Shown piece by piece: positions 33,819 to 43,042 of a stretch of DNA of 48,245 nucleotides. Under the pieces are notes generated by a model that was not told where the DNA came from, searched no databases, and worked only from the letters and a program-made list of their open reading frames with translations. The stretch's first letter is position 1, and every line of letters begins with the position of its first letter. The stretch covers positions 1-48,245 of the forward strand of contig CADBOZ010000136.1 in the NCBI GenBank assembly GCA_902796515.1, written 5' to 3'. This DNA is from an uncultured bacterium (GTDB lineage: Bacteria; Cyanobacteriota; Vampirovibrionia; Gastranaerophilales; Gastranaerophilaceae). A program made the position numbers and the translations under genes.

Positions 33819-35168
33819 TTGAAAAGAATAATTTTAACCGTTTTAACTTATTTAGTTTTGGTATTGCCGAATTATGCGGACGAAATTTCAAAATATATAA
33901 GACAATCGGATTTTGAACTTAAGTCAACCGTCAGCGTGTTTGTTAAAGATACAAAAAATAATAATATTCTCTATAAAAAAAATGAGCAAAAACTCCTAAA
34001 TCCCGCAAGTATTTTAAAAGTTCTAACATTCGGAACGGCATACAAAGTACTGGGGCAGAATTATAAATTTGAAACAGCTTTATACAGAGATAAATCCAAT
34101 AATTTATATATCAAGCTCGGCGGAGATATTTTACTGACAGAAGCAAATTTAAAGGAACTATTTGCACAATTTAAGCAAAAATATCCTGATTTTAAAATAA
34201 ACAATATATATATCGACGATACGATTATTGATAAAACCCCGTATCCTTCAGGTTGGATGGAAGATGATATTTGGCCGAATTCAAGGGCTATAACTCCGTA
34301 TATTGTTGATAATAACTACACGGATATATTAATCAAACGGTCAAGTTTATCAAAAAGGATTGATATTATTCAAAACGACGACTATAAACTGCCGATTGTA
34401 AATGAATTAAATGCAACAGATAAAGACACGGGCATTCAAAAAATAAGCTTTGAAAGACAATACGGGGAAGAATCTTCGATTGTCAATCTTAAAGGTGACG
34501 TTATAAAGGATGAAATAATAACATTACCGGTTTTAAAACCCGAAATTAACTTTAACATTAAGCTTCAAAACGCAATAAAAAAGAATGATATAAAATTTAA
34601 CAAACAAATAATTTCAAAGAAAATGCCTGATAGCGCATATAAAGTTGCATTTGTATATCATACAATTGAAGATGTTTCAAAAAAAATTCTTTTAAACAGC
34701 GATAATTTCGGAGCAGAAACGGTATTTAAAGTTGCCGGCGCCAAATATATCAATTATTCTCATCCTGCAACACTGGATGATGCCGTTACCATGTTTAATG
34801 AAATTAACGCTAAATATATAACGGACGGCATAAAAATCGCGGATGGAAGCGGAGTTTCAAGATATAATCTTGTAAGTGCCGAATTTGTATCAAATGTTAT
34901 TGAAGATTTATTTAAAAATACAAACATTAAACCTCTGCTTGCAACTTCATCGGAAGGAACATTAAGCGAAAGGCTTTTATTTTTAAAGGATAATTTAAGA
35001 GCAAAAACGGGAACATTGTCAAAAATGTCTTCCATAGCAGGGTTTGTTACAACAGAAAAAAATACCGATACAATATTTGTAATTATTGTACAAAATTCAC
35101 CGAAAAGAAAAGCTGTCTTAAAAAACTTTGAAAATACGATTATAGGCTTGATTTATAAAGAGTATTAA
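33819..35168 (+). CDS. dacB: D-alanyl-D-alanine carboxypeptidase/endopeptidase (PBP4, S13)
   Basis: 449 residues from a TTG at 33819, supported by GGAGGAAG 7 bases upstream and by the signal peptide that follows (MKRIILTVLTYLVLVLPNYA). All three penicillin-binding motifs are present: S64-I-L-K67, S294-D-N296 and K396-T-G398. DGSGVSRYNLVS (342-353) is the S13 hallmark before the third motif. It trims D-Ala or cleaves peptide cross-links in periplasmic peptidoglycan. It is the last gene of a run that begins with the NfnA-like gene. Confidence 0.93.
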   Translation: MKRIILTVLTYLVLVLPNYADEISKYIRQSDFELKSTVSVFVKDTKNNNILYKKNEQKLLNPASILKVLTFGTAYKVLGQNYKFETALYRDKSNNLYIKLGGDILLTEANLKELFAQFKQKYPDFKINNIYIDDTIIDKTPYPSGWMEDDIWPNSRAITPYIVDNNYTDILIKRSSLSKRIDIIQNDDYKLPIVNELNATDKDTGIQKISFERQYGEESSIVNLKGDVIKDEIITLPVLKPEINFNIKLQNAIKKNDIKFNKQIISKKMPDSAYKVAFVYHTIEDVSKKILLNSDNFGAETVFKVAGAKYINYSHPATLDDAVTMFNEINAKYITDGIKIADGSGVSRYNLVSAEFVSNVIEDLFKNTNIKPLLATSSEGTLSERLLFLKDNLRAKTGTLSKMSSIAGFVTTEKNTDTIFVIIVQNSPKRKAVLKNFENTIIGLIYKEY

Positions 35169-35175
35169 TTTATAA

Positions 35176-35214
35176 AAAATATGCACTCCTTCAAACTGAA
35201 ATCGTGCATATTTT
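35176..35214. terminator. Bidirectional terminator between dacB and rpoD
   Basis: An 11-bp perfect inverted repeat AAAATATGCAC / GTGCATATTTT (35176-35186 with 35204-35214), 17-base loop, lies between convergent genes. It is AT-flanked on both sides, so it can end both transcripts. Confidence 0.75.
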
Positions 35215-35239
35215 GTTCTATGATTAATTTTTATGTATT

Positions 35240-36313
35240 TTATACTTCAACGTATTCTTTTAGTCGTTTTGAACGGTTGGGATGACGAAGTTTTCTCAAT
35301 GCTTTTGCTTCAATTTGTCTGATACGTTCACGTGTAACACCAAAAAGTTGACCTACTTCTTCTAACGTTCTTTGTCTTCCGTCGTCCATACCGAAGCGAA
35401 GTCTTAAAACATCTCTTTCACGAGGAGAAAGCGAGCCTAATACTTCAGCAAGGTCTTCTCTTAAAAGTTCATGGGCTACAGTTTTAACAGGAGCATCAGC
35501 ATCTTTATCTTCAATAAAATCACCCAATCTTGAATCTTCTTCTTTACCGATAGGAGTTTCAAGACTAAGAGGTTCCTGAGCAACTTTAATAATTTCTCTT
35601 AATTTATTAATTGAAATACCCATTTCAACCGACAATTCTTCTTCGGATGGTTTTCTTGCAAGCTCCTGAGCAAGCTTTCTTGTTACTTTTTTAAGTTTAT
35701 TAATAGTTTCAACCATGTGAACGGGGATTCTGATTGTTCTTGCCTGATCGGCTATAGCTCTTGTTATAGCCTGACGAATCCACCATGTAGCATAAGTTGA
35801 AAATTTATAGCCTCGTTCGTGGTCAAATTTTTCAGCGGCACGAATTAAGCCCAGATTACCTTCCTGAATTAAATCAAGAAAAAGCATGCCTCTTCCTACA
35901 TATTTTTTTGCAATCGAAACAACAAGTCTTAAATTAGCTTGAACAAGTTTCCTCTTTGCAATTGCACCTGCGTTTCCGCCTGCTACAATTTTTCTTGCCA
36001 AATCAATTTCTTCATCAGCAGTCAAAAGTTTAATTCTTCCGATTTCTCTTAAGTACATTCTGACAGGATCATCAACCGATATGCCTCTTAGGGGGGTCAT
36101 GTCATTTTCGGAAGAGTCACCGTCGGCATCTTGCTGATCGAAAAATACCGGCGAAATAGGAGATTCCGCTCCTGTCATGCCTTGAGTTCTCATAATATTG
36201 GATATCTGATCGGTTTCAAGTCCGGTACCTTCAAAATACTCGTCTTCTTCAATCATTTCAGATTTATCCAATACATTTATTACTGAATTTTCAGAATTTC
36301 TCTTTCTGCTCAT
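35240..36313 (-). CDS. rpoD: Primary RNA polymerase sigma factor (RpoD/SigA)
   Basis: 357 residues. An acidic N-terminus is followed by region 1.2 ([17 protein letters not shown]), region 2 with [17 protein letters not shown], region 3, and region 4 with the helix-turn-helix [20 protein letters not shown]. The complete 2.4 and 4.2 regions indicate normal TATAAT/TTGACA recognition, matching the boxes seen in the window. GGAGAT precedes the ATG. It follows dnaG by 16 bases, the dnaG-rpoD order of the macromolecular synthesis operon, without rpsU. Confidence 0.97.
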   Translation of the reverse strand: MSRKRNSENSVINVLDKSEMIEEDEYFEGTGLETDQISNIMRTQGMTGAESPISPVFFDQQDADGDSSENDMTPLRGISVDDPVRMYLREIGRIKLLTADEEIDLARKIVAGGNAGAIAKRKLVQANLRLVVSIAKKYVGRGMLFLDLIQEGNLGLIRAAEKFDHERGYKFSTYATWWIRQAITRAIADQARTIRIPVHMVETINKLKKVTRKLAQELARKPSEEELSVEMGISINKLREIIKVAQEPLSLETPIGKEEDSRLGDFIEDKDADAPVKTVAHELLREDLAEVLGSLSPRERDVLRLRFGMDDGRQRTLEEVGQLFGVTRERIRQIEAKALRKLRHPNRSKRLKEYVEV

Positions 36314-36329
36314 TAAATATCTCCAATCT

Positions 36330-38207
36330 TTATTGATTTTTTAATTCTTGAAAAATTTTTGCAGAGATTTGAATTTTTTCCTCTTCTGATATAGAGTCGT
36401 CTTTCAATTTTCTCTTTAATTCTTCTTTCTGGTTCTTTGCTTTCAAATCCTTTAATCTCGATAAAGTTTCGTCTATCGCCTGTTGATATGCTTCGTAAGT
36501 TAAATTATTAAATTCATGCGATGAAAAAATATTATCTGAAATTTTCTTTTGAATATGCTGTTCATTATAAAACCCGAAAAAAAGTTTTTTTGCTAGTTCA
36601 TCAACATTATTTACCTCGCTGAATTTCTTGTCAATTGTATCAAGTATTTTAGAGTTTTCTTCGTTTATTGAAGTATAGTTTTCTATATTTTCCATTATGT
36701 AATTACGTTTTTCGGGCGTATTTGCCGCAAAGGCAAGCTTAATTAAATTTTCTTCCATTGATTCATATAAATCATCGGAATTTCTAACCGAAACACGTAC
36801 AGGGTTAATTATGCTTTCATTTTCAATTTTTAATGCTCCGAATTCTTCCATCTGCTTGTTTAGAATTTGCGTTTTTAAAATACTTTCACTAACCTGCAGT
36901 TTAAAAGCTGCCTGTTTAATATAATCGTCCAAAATAACAGGACTTTTAATTTGATACAAAATTTCAGCTATTTGGATGACATATCTGCTTTTATCCTGAG
37001 GGGTCAAATTAACATTTTTAATTTCTTCATATATTTTTTCAATCTGATAATCCAAAAGAAGAGGGGCACTTTTTACTCTGTTTAAATATTCTTCTCCTCC
37101 GAATTCTCTTATAAATTCATCCGGATCTTTTCCTTGAATTTCCTGTACAACCCTAATTTCACAGACATTATCCGAAGCATCCCTGAAATTAGAGTCATAT
37201 TGTTTAATATCACCCAGATTGCTAAATATATTTTTTATAACTTCAGCTCCATGTTCAACCGCTTTTTTTCCTGCGGAATCCGTATCAAATGCAAGATAAA
37301 TTCTTCTTGAGCGGCTATATCTGCTTATTAACTTAATATGTTGAGGGGTGAGCGCTGTTCCGCAAGTAGCGACAGCATTTTCAACACCGCCAAGATGAGC
37401 GGATATAACATCAAAATAACCTTCCATAAATATAACGCTGTCATGCTCAACAATAGCATCCTTAGCGCGATTTAAACCGAACAGAACGGAACTTTTGTTA
37501 TATATTATGCTTTCGGGTGAATTAATGTATTTCGGACTTTGACCGTCAATTATTGCTCTTGCGCCAAATGCCACGGTATCCGAGTTAACATTTTTAATCG
37601 GAATAATAATCCTGTTTCTAAACCTATCAAGAAACGTTCCGTCTTTTTCGTATACAAGACCGGCTTTTGAAAGTTCATCAACAGTAAAACCCAGATTGGT
37701 TAAATAATTTTTTAGTTCAAAGTTTCCCTTTGGAGCAAGCCCGAGAGAAAATTTTCCGATTGCAACTTCGCTCATGCCTCTTTTTTCAAGATATTCAAGA
37801 GCTTTTTGGTTAGAAGTTAAGTTTCTGTTAAAAAACTTTTCCGCCTGTGCCATAGCATCATACAAGCGTTCTTTTTCGGCTTTATTTATATTTGATTTTG
37901 CGGAATTAAATTTAGGAAGCTCAATCCCTAACGCAGCAGCCTGTTCTTCAATCATTTCATTAAAATTCTGATTATTTATTTTCATCAGAAAAGTAAATAC
38001 ATCTCCGCCTTCGCCGCATCCGAAGCACTTAAATATTTGTTTATCGGGAGTAACAACAAAGGAAGGAGTTTTTTCATTGTGAAAAGGGCATAAACCTTGA
38101 AAATTTCTGCCCGCTTTTTTCAGCACAACATATCTGGATACAACATCCACGATATCAAGGCTATTTTTAATTTGTTCGACCGCTTGCTGAAAAGTTACTT
38201 CCGACAT
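36330..38207 (-). CDS. dnaG: DNA primase DnaG
   Basis: 625 residues from the ATG at 38207; an in-frame TTG three codons earlier is less likely. The N-terminal CHC2 zinc ribbon has [11 protein letters not shown] and [10 protein letters not shown]. The TOPRIM core has [11 protein letters not shown] and [12 protein letters not shown]. The C-terminal 180 residues are helical, as expected for the helicase-binding domain. It makes RNA primers for replication. No Shine-Dalgarno site is obvious before the ATG. Confidence 0.96.
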   Translation of the reverse strand: MSEVTFQQAVEQIKNSLDIVDVVSRYVVLKKAGRNFQGLCPFHNEKTPSFVVTPDKQIFKCFGCGEGGDVFTFLMKINNQNFNEMIEEQAAALGIELPKFNSAKSNINKAEKERLYDAMAQAEKFFNRNLTSNQKALEYLEKRGMSEVAIGKFSLGLAPKGNFELKNYLTNLGFTVDELSKAGLVYEKDGTFLDRFRNRIIIPIKNVNSDTVAFGARAIIDGQSPKYINSPESIIYNKSSVLFGLNRAKDAIVEHDSVIFMEGYFDVISAHLGGVENAVATCGTALTPQHIKLISRYSRSRRIYLAFDTDSAGKKAVEHGAEVIKNIFSNLGDIKQYDSNFRDASDNVCEIRVVQEIQGKDPDEFIREFGGEEYLNRVKSAPLLLDYQIEKIYEEIKNVNLTPQDKSRYVIQIAEILYQIKSPVILDDYIKQAAFKLQVSESILKTQILNKQMEEFGALKIENESIINPVRVSVRNSDDLYESMEENLIKLAFAANTPEKRNYIMENIENYTSINEENSKILDTIDKKFSEVNNVDELAKKLFFGFYNEQHIQKKISDNIFSSHEFNNLTYEAYQQAIDETLSRLKDLKAKNQKEELKRKLKDDSISEEEKIQISAKIFQELKNQ

Positions 38208-38342
38208 AAAATACAAATTCTTTTACATTCTGTTATGTTTTAACACCAAAACAGCATGTTTTAAAGGGTAAAATTACACTTATTTAAAAAAAGTTTACAA
38301 GAAATTTGCTTTATACTAAAATTAACGAAACAGGGCTTTGGT

Positions 38343-39254
38343 ATGGAAGAGTTTCAAGATGATATAATTTCATATTTTGAAGAAAATTGTCATAAAGACT
38401 CAAATTATGATGAAATATTCAAAGTAATAACCGAAACTTTCCTTAAAAGCAAGCTTCCCGTTTTATTTGAATACATATTAAAAACAAAATCAGATACAAG
38501 ACTTTTGGATAAAACCATAAGATGTATAAATAACCTGAAATTAAAGGATAGCTTAAACAGTCTTGTTGATTTTATATTAAGACCGTCAAATGAAAGTTCT
38601 TTTTTGGATTTAAAAGTCCTTGCAATAAAAACTATTTCGGTTTTTAAAGACACATCATGTGTTCAAGCACTTCTGTATTGCTTGAATGATAAAAATTCAA
38701 ACTATAAAATAAGACTGGCAGCTGCGGATGCCCTCGGCAAAATAGGCGACAAAGCAGCATTTGAAACACTGGGAAAAGTAGCAAGCGACGAAGAAGAAAA
38801 ATCCGTATATGTAAGAGAATCAGCCGCTTCCGCGCTGGGCATGCTCGGAGATAACAGAGCGCTCGATATTTTTGAATCAATAATAAATACAAAACAAATG
38901 TTTCTTGATAAATTTTCATACTTGAAAGAAAAAATAGTGGAAGCGATGTCAAAACTTGATATAGAGCGAGATAAAAAAGCATATGAAATTTTGAAAAATT
39001 CCCTTTTAGACCAATCGGAAAGCGTTAGAATTGCAGCTATCGAAACAATCATGAATTCAAATATTGAAAATTCATATGAACTTATATATGAAAGATTAAG
39101 AGCGGATGACAGTATAGAGGTTAAAAAAAATGCACTTGTTGCACTATACAATATTTCCGACAGATTAATTCTTGATGAAGTCGTAAACGGCGAGTATCCC
39201 GATGAAATTAAAAACTATGCAAAAGAAATAATTGAGGAATATGAAAATGACTAA
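38343..39254 (+). CDS. HEAT-repeat protein
   Basis: 303 residues, all helical. PBS-lyase-type HEAT repeats are clear from about residue 85: repeated units such as AAADALGKIGDKAAFETLG and SAASALGMLGDNRALDIF, then IAAIETIMNS and KKNALVALYNI. Such proteins are usually protein-binding scaffolds. It overlaps queC by 8 bases and so is probably translated with it, though a shared function is not evident. Confidence 0.85.
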   Translation: MEEFQDDIISYFEENCHKDSNYDEIFKVITETFLKSKLPVLFEYILKTKSDTRLLDKTIRCINNLKLKDSLNSLVDFILRPSNESSFLDLKVLAIKTISVFKDTSCVQALLYCLNDKNSNYKIRLAAADALGKIGDKAAFETLGKVASDEEEKSVYVRESAASALGMLGDNRALDIFESIINTKQMFLDKFSYLKEKIVEAMSKLDIERDKKAYEILKNSLLDQSESVRIAAIETIMNSNIENSYELIYERLRADDSIEVKKNALVALYNISDRLILDEVVNGEYPDEIKNYAKEIIEEYEND

Positions 39255-39906
39255 AGATAAAGGAATTGTTTTATTGTCCGGCGGGCTTGACAGTCTTGTG
39301 TCACTGGATATTGCTTCAAAAGTTATTGACGTAAAGCTTGCAATAATATTTGATTACGGACAAAAACCCTACAGAGAAGAAAAAGAAGCTTCGATTAAAA
39401 TAGCAAAATATTACGGTATTCAACATAAGATTATAAAACTTCCGTATTTAAAAGAATTTTCAAATTCGGCTCTTGTTGGTAATAATAAATCAAAGCTTGA
39501 CAATCTGAAGTCCGTATGGATTCCGAATCGCAACGGTTTATTTTTAAATATAGCAGCTTCGATTTGCGAAAGTTTAAAATATAATACAATTATTTTTGGC
39601 GCAAATAAACAGGAGGCGGCAGATTTTCCGGACAACACAATTGAGTTTGTAAATCTTGCAAATGAATTTTTCAAGTATTCAACAATCAGGAATGTAAAAG
39701 TTGTTGCGCCATGTTTACAATTTGATAAAATTCAAATAATAAACTATGCTATAGATAGCTCACTTCCTATCGGCCTGATAAAGAGTTGTTACAATACAAA
39801 AACAAACACAAAAAAAAGGCACTGCGGAGAATGCTTGTCATGCAAGTTTTTATATGATGCTATATTAAAGAGTAAAAAACCGGAACTGGTTAAGGAGATA
39901 TTCTAG
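39247..39906 (+). CDS. queC: 7-cyano-7-deazaguanine synthase (QueC-like)
   Basis: 219 residues from the ATG at 39247, chosen because GAGGAA lies 7 bases upstream. The PP-loop is SGGLDS (11-16). IIFGANKQEAADFPD and the zinc motif with Cys in SCYNTK and CGECLSC near the end match QueC. The enzyme turns 7-carboxy-7-deazaguanine into preQ0, using ATP and ammonia, for queuosine. queD, queE and queF are not in the window. DUF366 follows directly. Confidence 0.88.
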   Translation: MTKDKGIVLLSGGLDSLVSLDIASKVIDVKLAIIFDYGQKPYREEKEASIKIAKYYGIQHKIIKLPYLKEFSNSALVGNNKSKLDNLKSVWIPNRNGLFLNIAASICESLKYNTIIFGANKQEAADFPDNTIEFVNLANEFFKYSTIRNVKVVAPCLQFDKIQIINYAIDSSLPIGLIKSCYNTKTNTKKRHCGECLSCKFLYDAILKSKKPELVKEIF

Positions 39907-39908
39907 TT

Positions 39909-40466
39909 TTGAAAACCCTATTTACAGAAGAAGAAATTAAATATACAGGTGTACAGCTAAGTCCCCATTGGATTTATAAAAAATTCAACGTTCTTGGCGA
40001 CAGTGTTGTTGCTTTTATCGGTGAAGTTGAAGTAAAACTTTCAGAAATGGTTGATTTGGAAGATGTTATAAATAATGAACCGATTTATTCAAAAAAAATG
40101 TTAAATTTCATAATAGAAGAATTTAATATCCCGCTTGAACAAATGGTGTATATTCAAAGATTGTTTATATCAATAATTAAAGAAACAATTGAAAAAACCA
40201 ATAAAAACATAACAAGAAGCGGGGATGATTTGTTTTTTGATAACAGAAAACTGTCAGTTTCCATTGCAACAAAATCATCAACCTCCTGCTTAATTCATAC
40301 CGCATTAAACATAATAAAAGAAGGAGCACCCGTTCAAGCTTCCGACTTAACGGAAATCGGAATTAAAGATATAAAACAATTTGCAACGGAAATTATGGAA
40401 AAGTTTAAAGAAGAAACGGAAAGTATTAAAGATGCAGTATGCAAAGTAAGGGGTGTTGCGGAATAA
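39909..40466 (+). CDS. DUF366 family protein
   Basis: 185 residues from a TTG start, with AAGGAG 11 bases upstream. The N-terminal YTGVQLSPHWIYKKF and GDSVVAFIGEVEV...EMVDLEDV, and SVSIATKSSTSCLIHTALNI in the second half, fit DUF366, a family found in archaea and some bacteria with no proven function known to me. Its tight placement between queC and the SPOR gene (stop and start overlap in TAATG) makes a link with deazaguanine metabolism possible. Confidence 0.75.
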   Translation: MKTLFTEEEIKYTGVQLSPHWIYKKFNVLGDSVVAFIGEVEVKLSEMVDLEDVINNEPIYSKKMLNFIIEEFNIPLEQMVYIQRLFISIIKETIEKTNKNITRSGDDLFFDNRKLSVSIATKSSTSCLIHTALNIIKEGAPVQASDLTEIGIKDIKQFATEIMEKFKEETESIKDAVCKVRGVAE

Positions 40467-41230
40467 TGAGAAATTCATCTGATTACTTTGAATACAAAAG
40501 AAATAAAATACAATCGACGGCTGAAAAAACCAAAAAACCCATATCAAAGATTAATTTTTTAATACAGTTGTTTATTGTGACCTTTATTGTAATGTTTATC
40601 ATTATTGCAATTTCAATAATGAAGTATTCTTCAAAAGTTGATATCGAATACACAAAGGGCGAATTATCTTCAAATAATATTGAAGTAGGGCAAAACTACA
40701 ATTACGACCCGGCTGACGACAAGCAGGGTAAAATAGATAAAAGACTGATACTTATTCAACAGGAAGAAAATGCACCGAGCGAGGCAAGAATAATTGAAAA
40801 AGATGTTAACAATGTCGAAACGGAAGTAATTGATCCTAAACATCTTGAATTAAATAAAAAAATTGAAAAAGAAGAAAAGAAACAGAAAGCACAAAATTTA
40901 ATTATTCCCGATAAAGAAGAAAACAAGCTTGTTAGTGCGCTTGGAGAAATTACAAACAGAAAAAAAGAAAGAGAAGAACCTATACTTCCCGAACAAAATA
41001 ATGTAACAATTATGTCAAAAGTTCTTATAGGTAAATATGCGACTTTTGAAGATGCACAAGCTATGCAAAATGAAATAAAAACCAAAGACCCAACCCACAC
41101 ACCGTTTGTAAGAAAAATCGGAGAAGTATACAGTGTTCAAATGGGTTCTTATCAGGATTTTGAAATTGCAAAAAAACAGGCTCAAGCTTTAAAAGCCAAA
41201 GGACTTGATGTTTGGATATATCAACAATAA
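40466..41230 (+). CDS. Single-pass membrane protein with C-terminal SPOR domain
   Basis: 254 residues from the ATG at 40466, whose A overlaps the DUF366 stop. A cytoplasmic N-terminus (1-29) leads to one membrane helix (about 31-52), a long charged periplasmic linker rich in Glu and Lys (about 55-180), and a SPOR domain (about 180-254: VLIGKYATFEDAQAMQNEI, YSVQMGSYQDFEIAKKQAQ). SPOR domains bind peptidoglycan lacking stem peptides at division sites, so a cell-division role is likely. Confidence 0.86.
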   Translation: MRNSSDYFEYKRNKIQSTAEKTKKPISKINFLIQLFIVTFIVMFIIIAISIMKYSSKVDIEYTKGELSSNNIEVGQNYNYDPADDKQGKIDKRLILIQQEENAPSEARIIEKDVNNVETEVIDPKHLELNKKIEKEEKKQKAQNLIIPDKEENKLVSALGEITNRKKEREEPILPEQNNVTIMSKVLIGKYATFEDAQAMQNEIKTKDPTHTPFVRKIGEVYSVQMGSYQDFEIAKKQAQALKAKGLDVWIYQQ

Positions 41231-41244
41231 TATTTTCTTTGTTG

Positions 41245-41250
41245 TATAAT
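41245..41250 (+). promoter_or_regulatory. -10 box of the DUF2229 gene
   Basis: TATAAT 35 bases before the ATG at 41286, with TAGGA as ribosome binding site 7 bases before the start. A conventional leader is predicted. Confidence 0.45.
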
Positions 41251-41285
41251 GAATTTAATAAAAACTTTATTAAATAGGATTTCAA

Positions 41286-42323
41286 ATGAAAAAAGAAAAA
41301 ATTGTAGGTATTCCGCGTTCAATGTCTTATTATAACTATTTTCCTTTCTGGCATGGAGCTTTGACGACTCTTGGAATAGAAGTTACAGTGTCGGATGCCA
41401 CAACAAAGAAAACAATATCGGACGGTGCATCACTTGTTGTTACGGAAACATGCCTGCCTATAAAAATATATGTAGGTCACGTTTTAAATTTAATAGATAA
41501 GGGTGTAAAAAATATTTTTGTGCCGTCTATTCAATCTATTGCGCCGAAAATTTATAACTGCTCAAAAATAAGAGGACTTCCCGATTTAATCAGAAACATA
41601 ATAAAAGCGGATATAAATATAATAGAAGCAACATTGGATAAATCCGAAAAAAATAACGATGAGATTGATTTTTTGAAAGAAATTGCAAATCAATTCGGTA
41701 TACAAGATACAAATCTTATTAAAAAGGCTTATGAAAACGGTTCAATAGAACAAAACAATTTTCATGTTATGCTGCAAAACGGAGTTGAATTCAACGAAGC
41801 TCTTAAATGTGCAAAAGAAGGCAAAGTAATAATTCCGCCGAAAAAAGCACAGAAAAACGTAAATATAGCACTCATCGGGCATGGTTATAATATATATGAC
41901 AAAAAAGCCTGCATGGATATTCAAAAGAAGCTTGAAAAAATGGGCATTGGCGTATATAGTGCATACGAGCTTACATTAGAACAGCTAAAAGGCGGAATGC
42001 ATTCACTTGAAACTTCATTATACTGGGCAAATCAGTATGAAATGACAGGATGTGCCGGATACTATTTTCAAGATGAAAAAATTGACGGTATAATCACTCT
42101 TACTGCATTTGGTTGCGGGCCGGACAGCTTAATGATTGAAGACATCAAAAGAAAAGCTAAAAAATATAATAAAGCTCTTTTAAATTTAACAATCGACGAG
42201 CATACAGGTGAAGCAGGCTTCATTACAAGACTTGAAGCATTCTGCGATATGCTCTACAGAAACAAAAGAGCAATGATTATGAAACAAAGACAAAAAGAAG
42301 AAGAGATACTTTCTAAAATATAA
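41286..42323 (+). CDS. Acyl-CoA dehydratase activase-related protein (DUF2229)
   Basis: 345 residues. IVGIPRSMSYYNYFPFWHGAL at the start, LVVTETCLPIKIYVGHV, FVPSIQSIAPKIYNCSKIRGLPDLI and TLTAFGCGPDSLM match the DUF2229/COG3580 group linked to 2-hydroxyacyl-CoA dehydratases and their ATPase activators. The conserved cysteines (in TETCLP, YNCSK, FGCGP) could hold an iron-sulfur cluster. No dehydratase subunit or ASKHA activator gene is next to it, so its substrate is unknown. It is convergent with DUF1292. Confidence 0.78.
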   Translation: MKKEKIVGIPRSMSYYNYFPFWHGALTTLGIEVTVSDATTKKTISDGASLVVTETCLPIKIYVGHVLNLIDKGVKNIFVPSIQSIAPKIYNCSKIRGLPDLIRNIIKADINIIEATLDKSEKNNDEIDFLKEIANQFGIQDTNLIKKAYENGSIEQNNFHVMLQNGVEFNEALKCAKEGKVIIPPKKAQKNVNIALIGHGYNIYDKKACMDIQKKLEKMGIGVYSAYELTLEQLKGGMHSLETSLYWANQYEMTGCAGYYFQDEKIDGIITLTAFGCGPDSLMIEDIKRKAKKYNKALLNLTIDEHTGEAGFITRLEAFCDMLYRNKRAMIMKQRQKEEEILSKI

Positions 42324-42605
42324 CTATTCGGCTTCTTCCAATTCATCGGAATCGGTTATTGCAGAGGCGACACTGTTAAATTCTTCATCATCTTCGATAA
42401 TTTCAAAAGTACATTCGTCTTCCGTTTTATTCATGCGCATAATTATAAGCTCATCAGCTTCATCATCATCCGGTAAACTGTTTTCTTCAACAACCGATAA
42501 TAATGCGTAGTCTTTATCATCAACGGTAACTATTTCCTGAAGCTTCATAAATACTTCTTCACCGTTTTCACCTGTTGTTTTGATTATTTGAGATGTTTCT
42601 TCCAT
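42324..42605 (-). CDS. DUF1292 family protein
   Basis: 93 residues, strongly acidic. It has the family pattern of a short beta domain: EVFMKLQEIVTVDDKDYALLSV, ELIIMRMNKTEDECTFEIIEDDEEFNSV. Function unknown. The ATG is 4 bases after the ruvX stop, with AAGGAG inside the ruvX 3' end. The ruvX-DUF1292 order is also seen in Firmicutes (yrrK-yrzB). Confidence 0.82.
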   Translation of the reverse strand: MEETSQIIKTTGENGEEVFMKLQEIVTVDDKDYALLSVVEENSLPDDDEADELIIMRMNKTEDECTFEIIEDDEEFNSVASAITDSDELEEAE

Positions 42606-42609
42606 CTGG

Positions 42610-43038
42610 TCATTTCTCCTTGGTTTTTATATTTTCCAAATATTCTTGCAGTATAACACAAGCCGCCGTTATATCAACAAGCTGTTTATTTTTAGTATAT
42701 TTCTTTCCCTGATTTTTTAAAATATCCTCTGCGGTTGATGAAGATAATCTTTCATCCTGCTCCAAAACGGTATATTTATTTCTTAAAGGTTTTATAAATT
42801 CAAGACAGTTCTTAGCCTGAAATCCTGAAGTTCCGTCCATATTATAAGGAACACCGATTAAGATTACATCGGTATTGTATTCTTTTAAAACAACTTCTAT
42901 TTCATTACGCGCAGCATCGTCCGATGTTCTTCTTATAACTTTGACCGGACTTGCTCCCATCCAAAAAACATCCGAAATTGCAACACCGATTCTTTTTGTT
43001 CCTATATCAAGAGATAGTATTCTTTTTTTTATTTCCAT
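42610..43038 (-). CDS. ruvX: Putative pre-16S rRNA nuclease / Holliday junction resolvase YqgF
   Basis: 142 residues from the ATG at 43038, which gives the family start (MEIKKRILSLDIGTKRIGVAIS); a TTG at 43050 would add four residues. DVILIGVPYNMDGTSG and VLEQDERLSSSTAE contain the conserved acidic residues of the RNase H-like fold. It matures the 16S rRNA 5' end in E. coli. It starts 4 bases after the 536-residue gene. Confidence 0.92.
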   Translation of the reverse strand: MEIKKRILSLDIGTKRIGVAISDVFWMGASPVKVIRRTSDDAARNEIEVVLKEYNTDVILIGVPYNMDGTSGFQAKNCLEFIKPLRNKYTVLEQDERLSSSTAEDILKNQGKKYTKNKQLVDITAACVILQEYLENIKTKEK

Positions 43039-43042
43039 AAGC

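Noticed and set aside
38294-38317. TTTACA and TATACT as promoter of the HEAT gene
   Set aside because: Spacing is only 12 bases, too short for a normal sigma-70 promoter.
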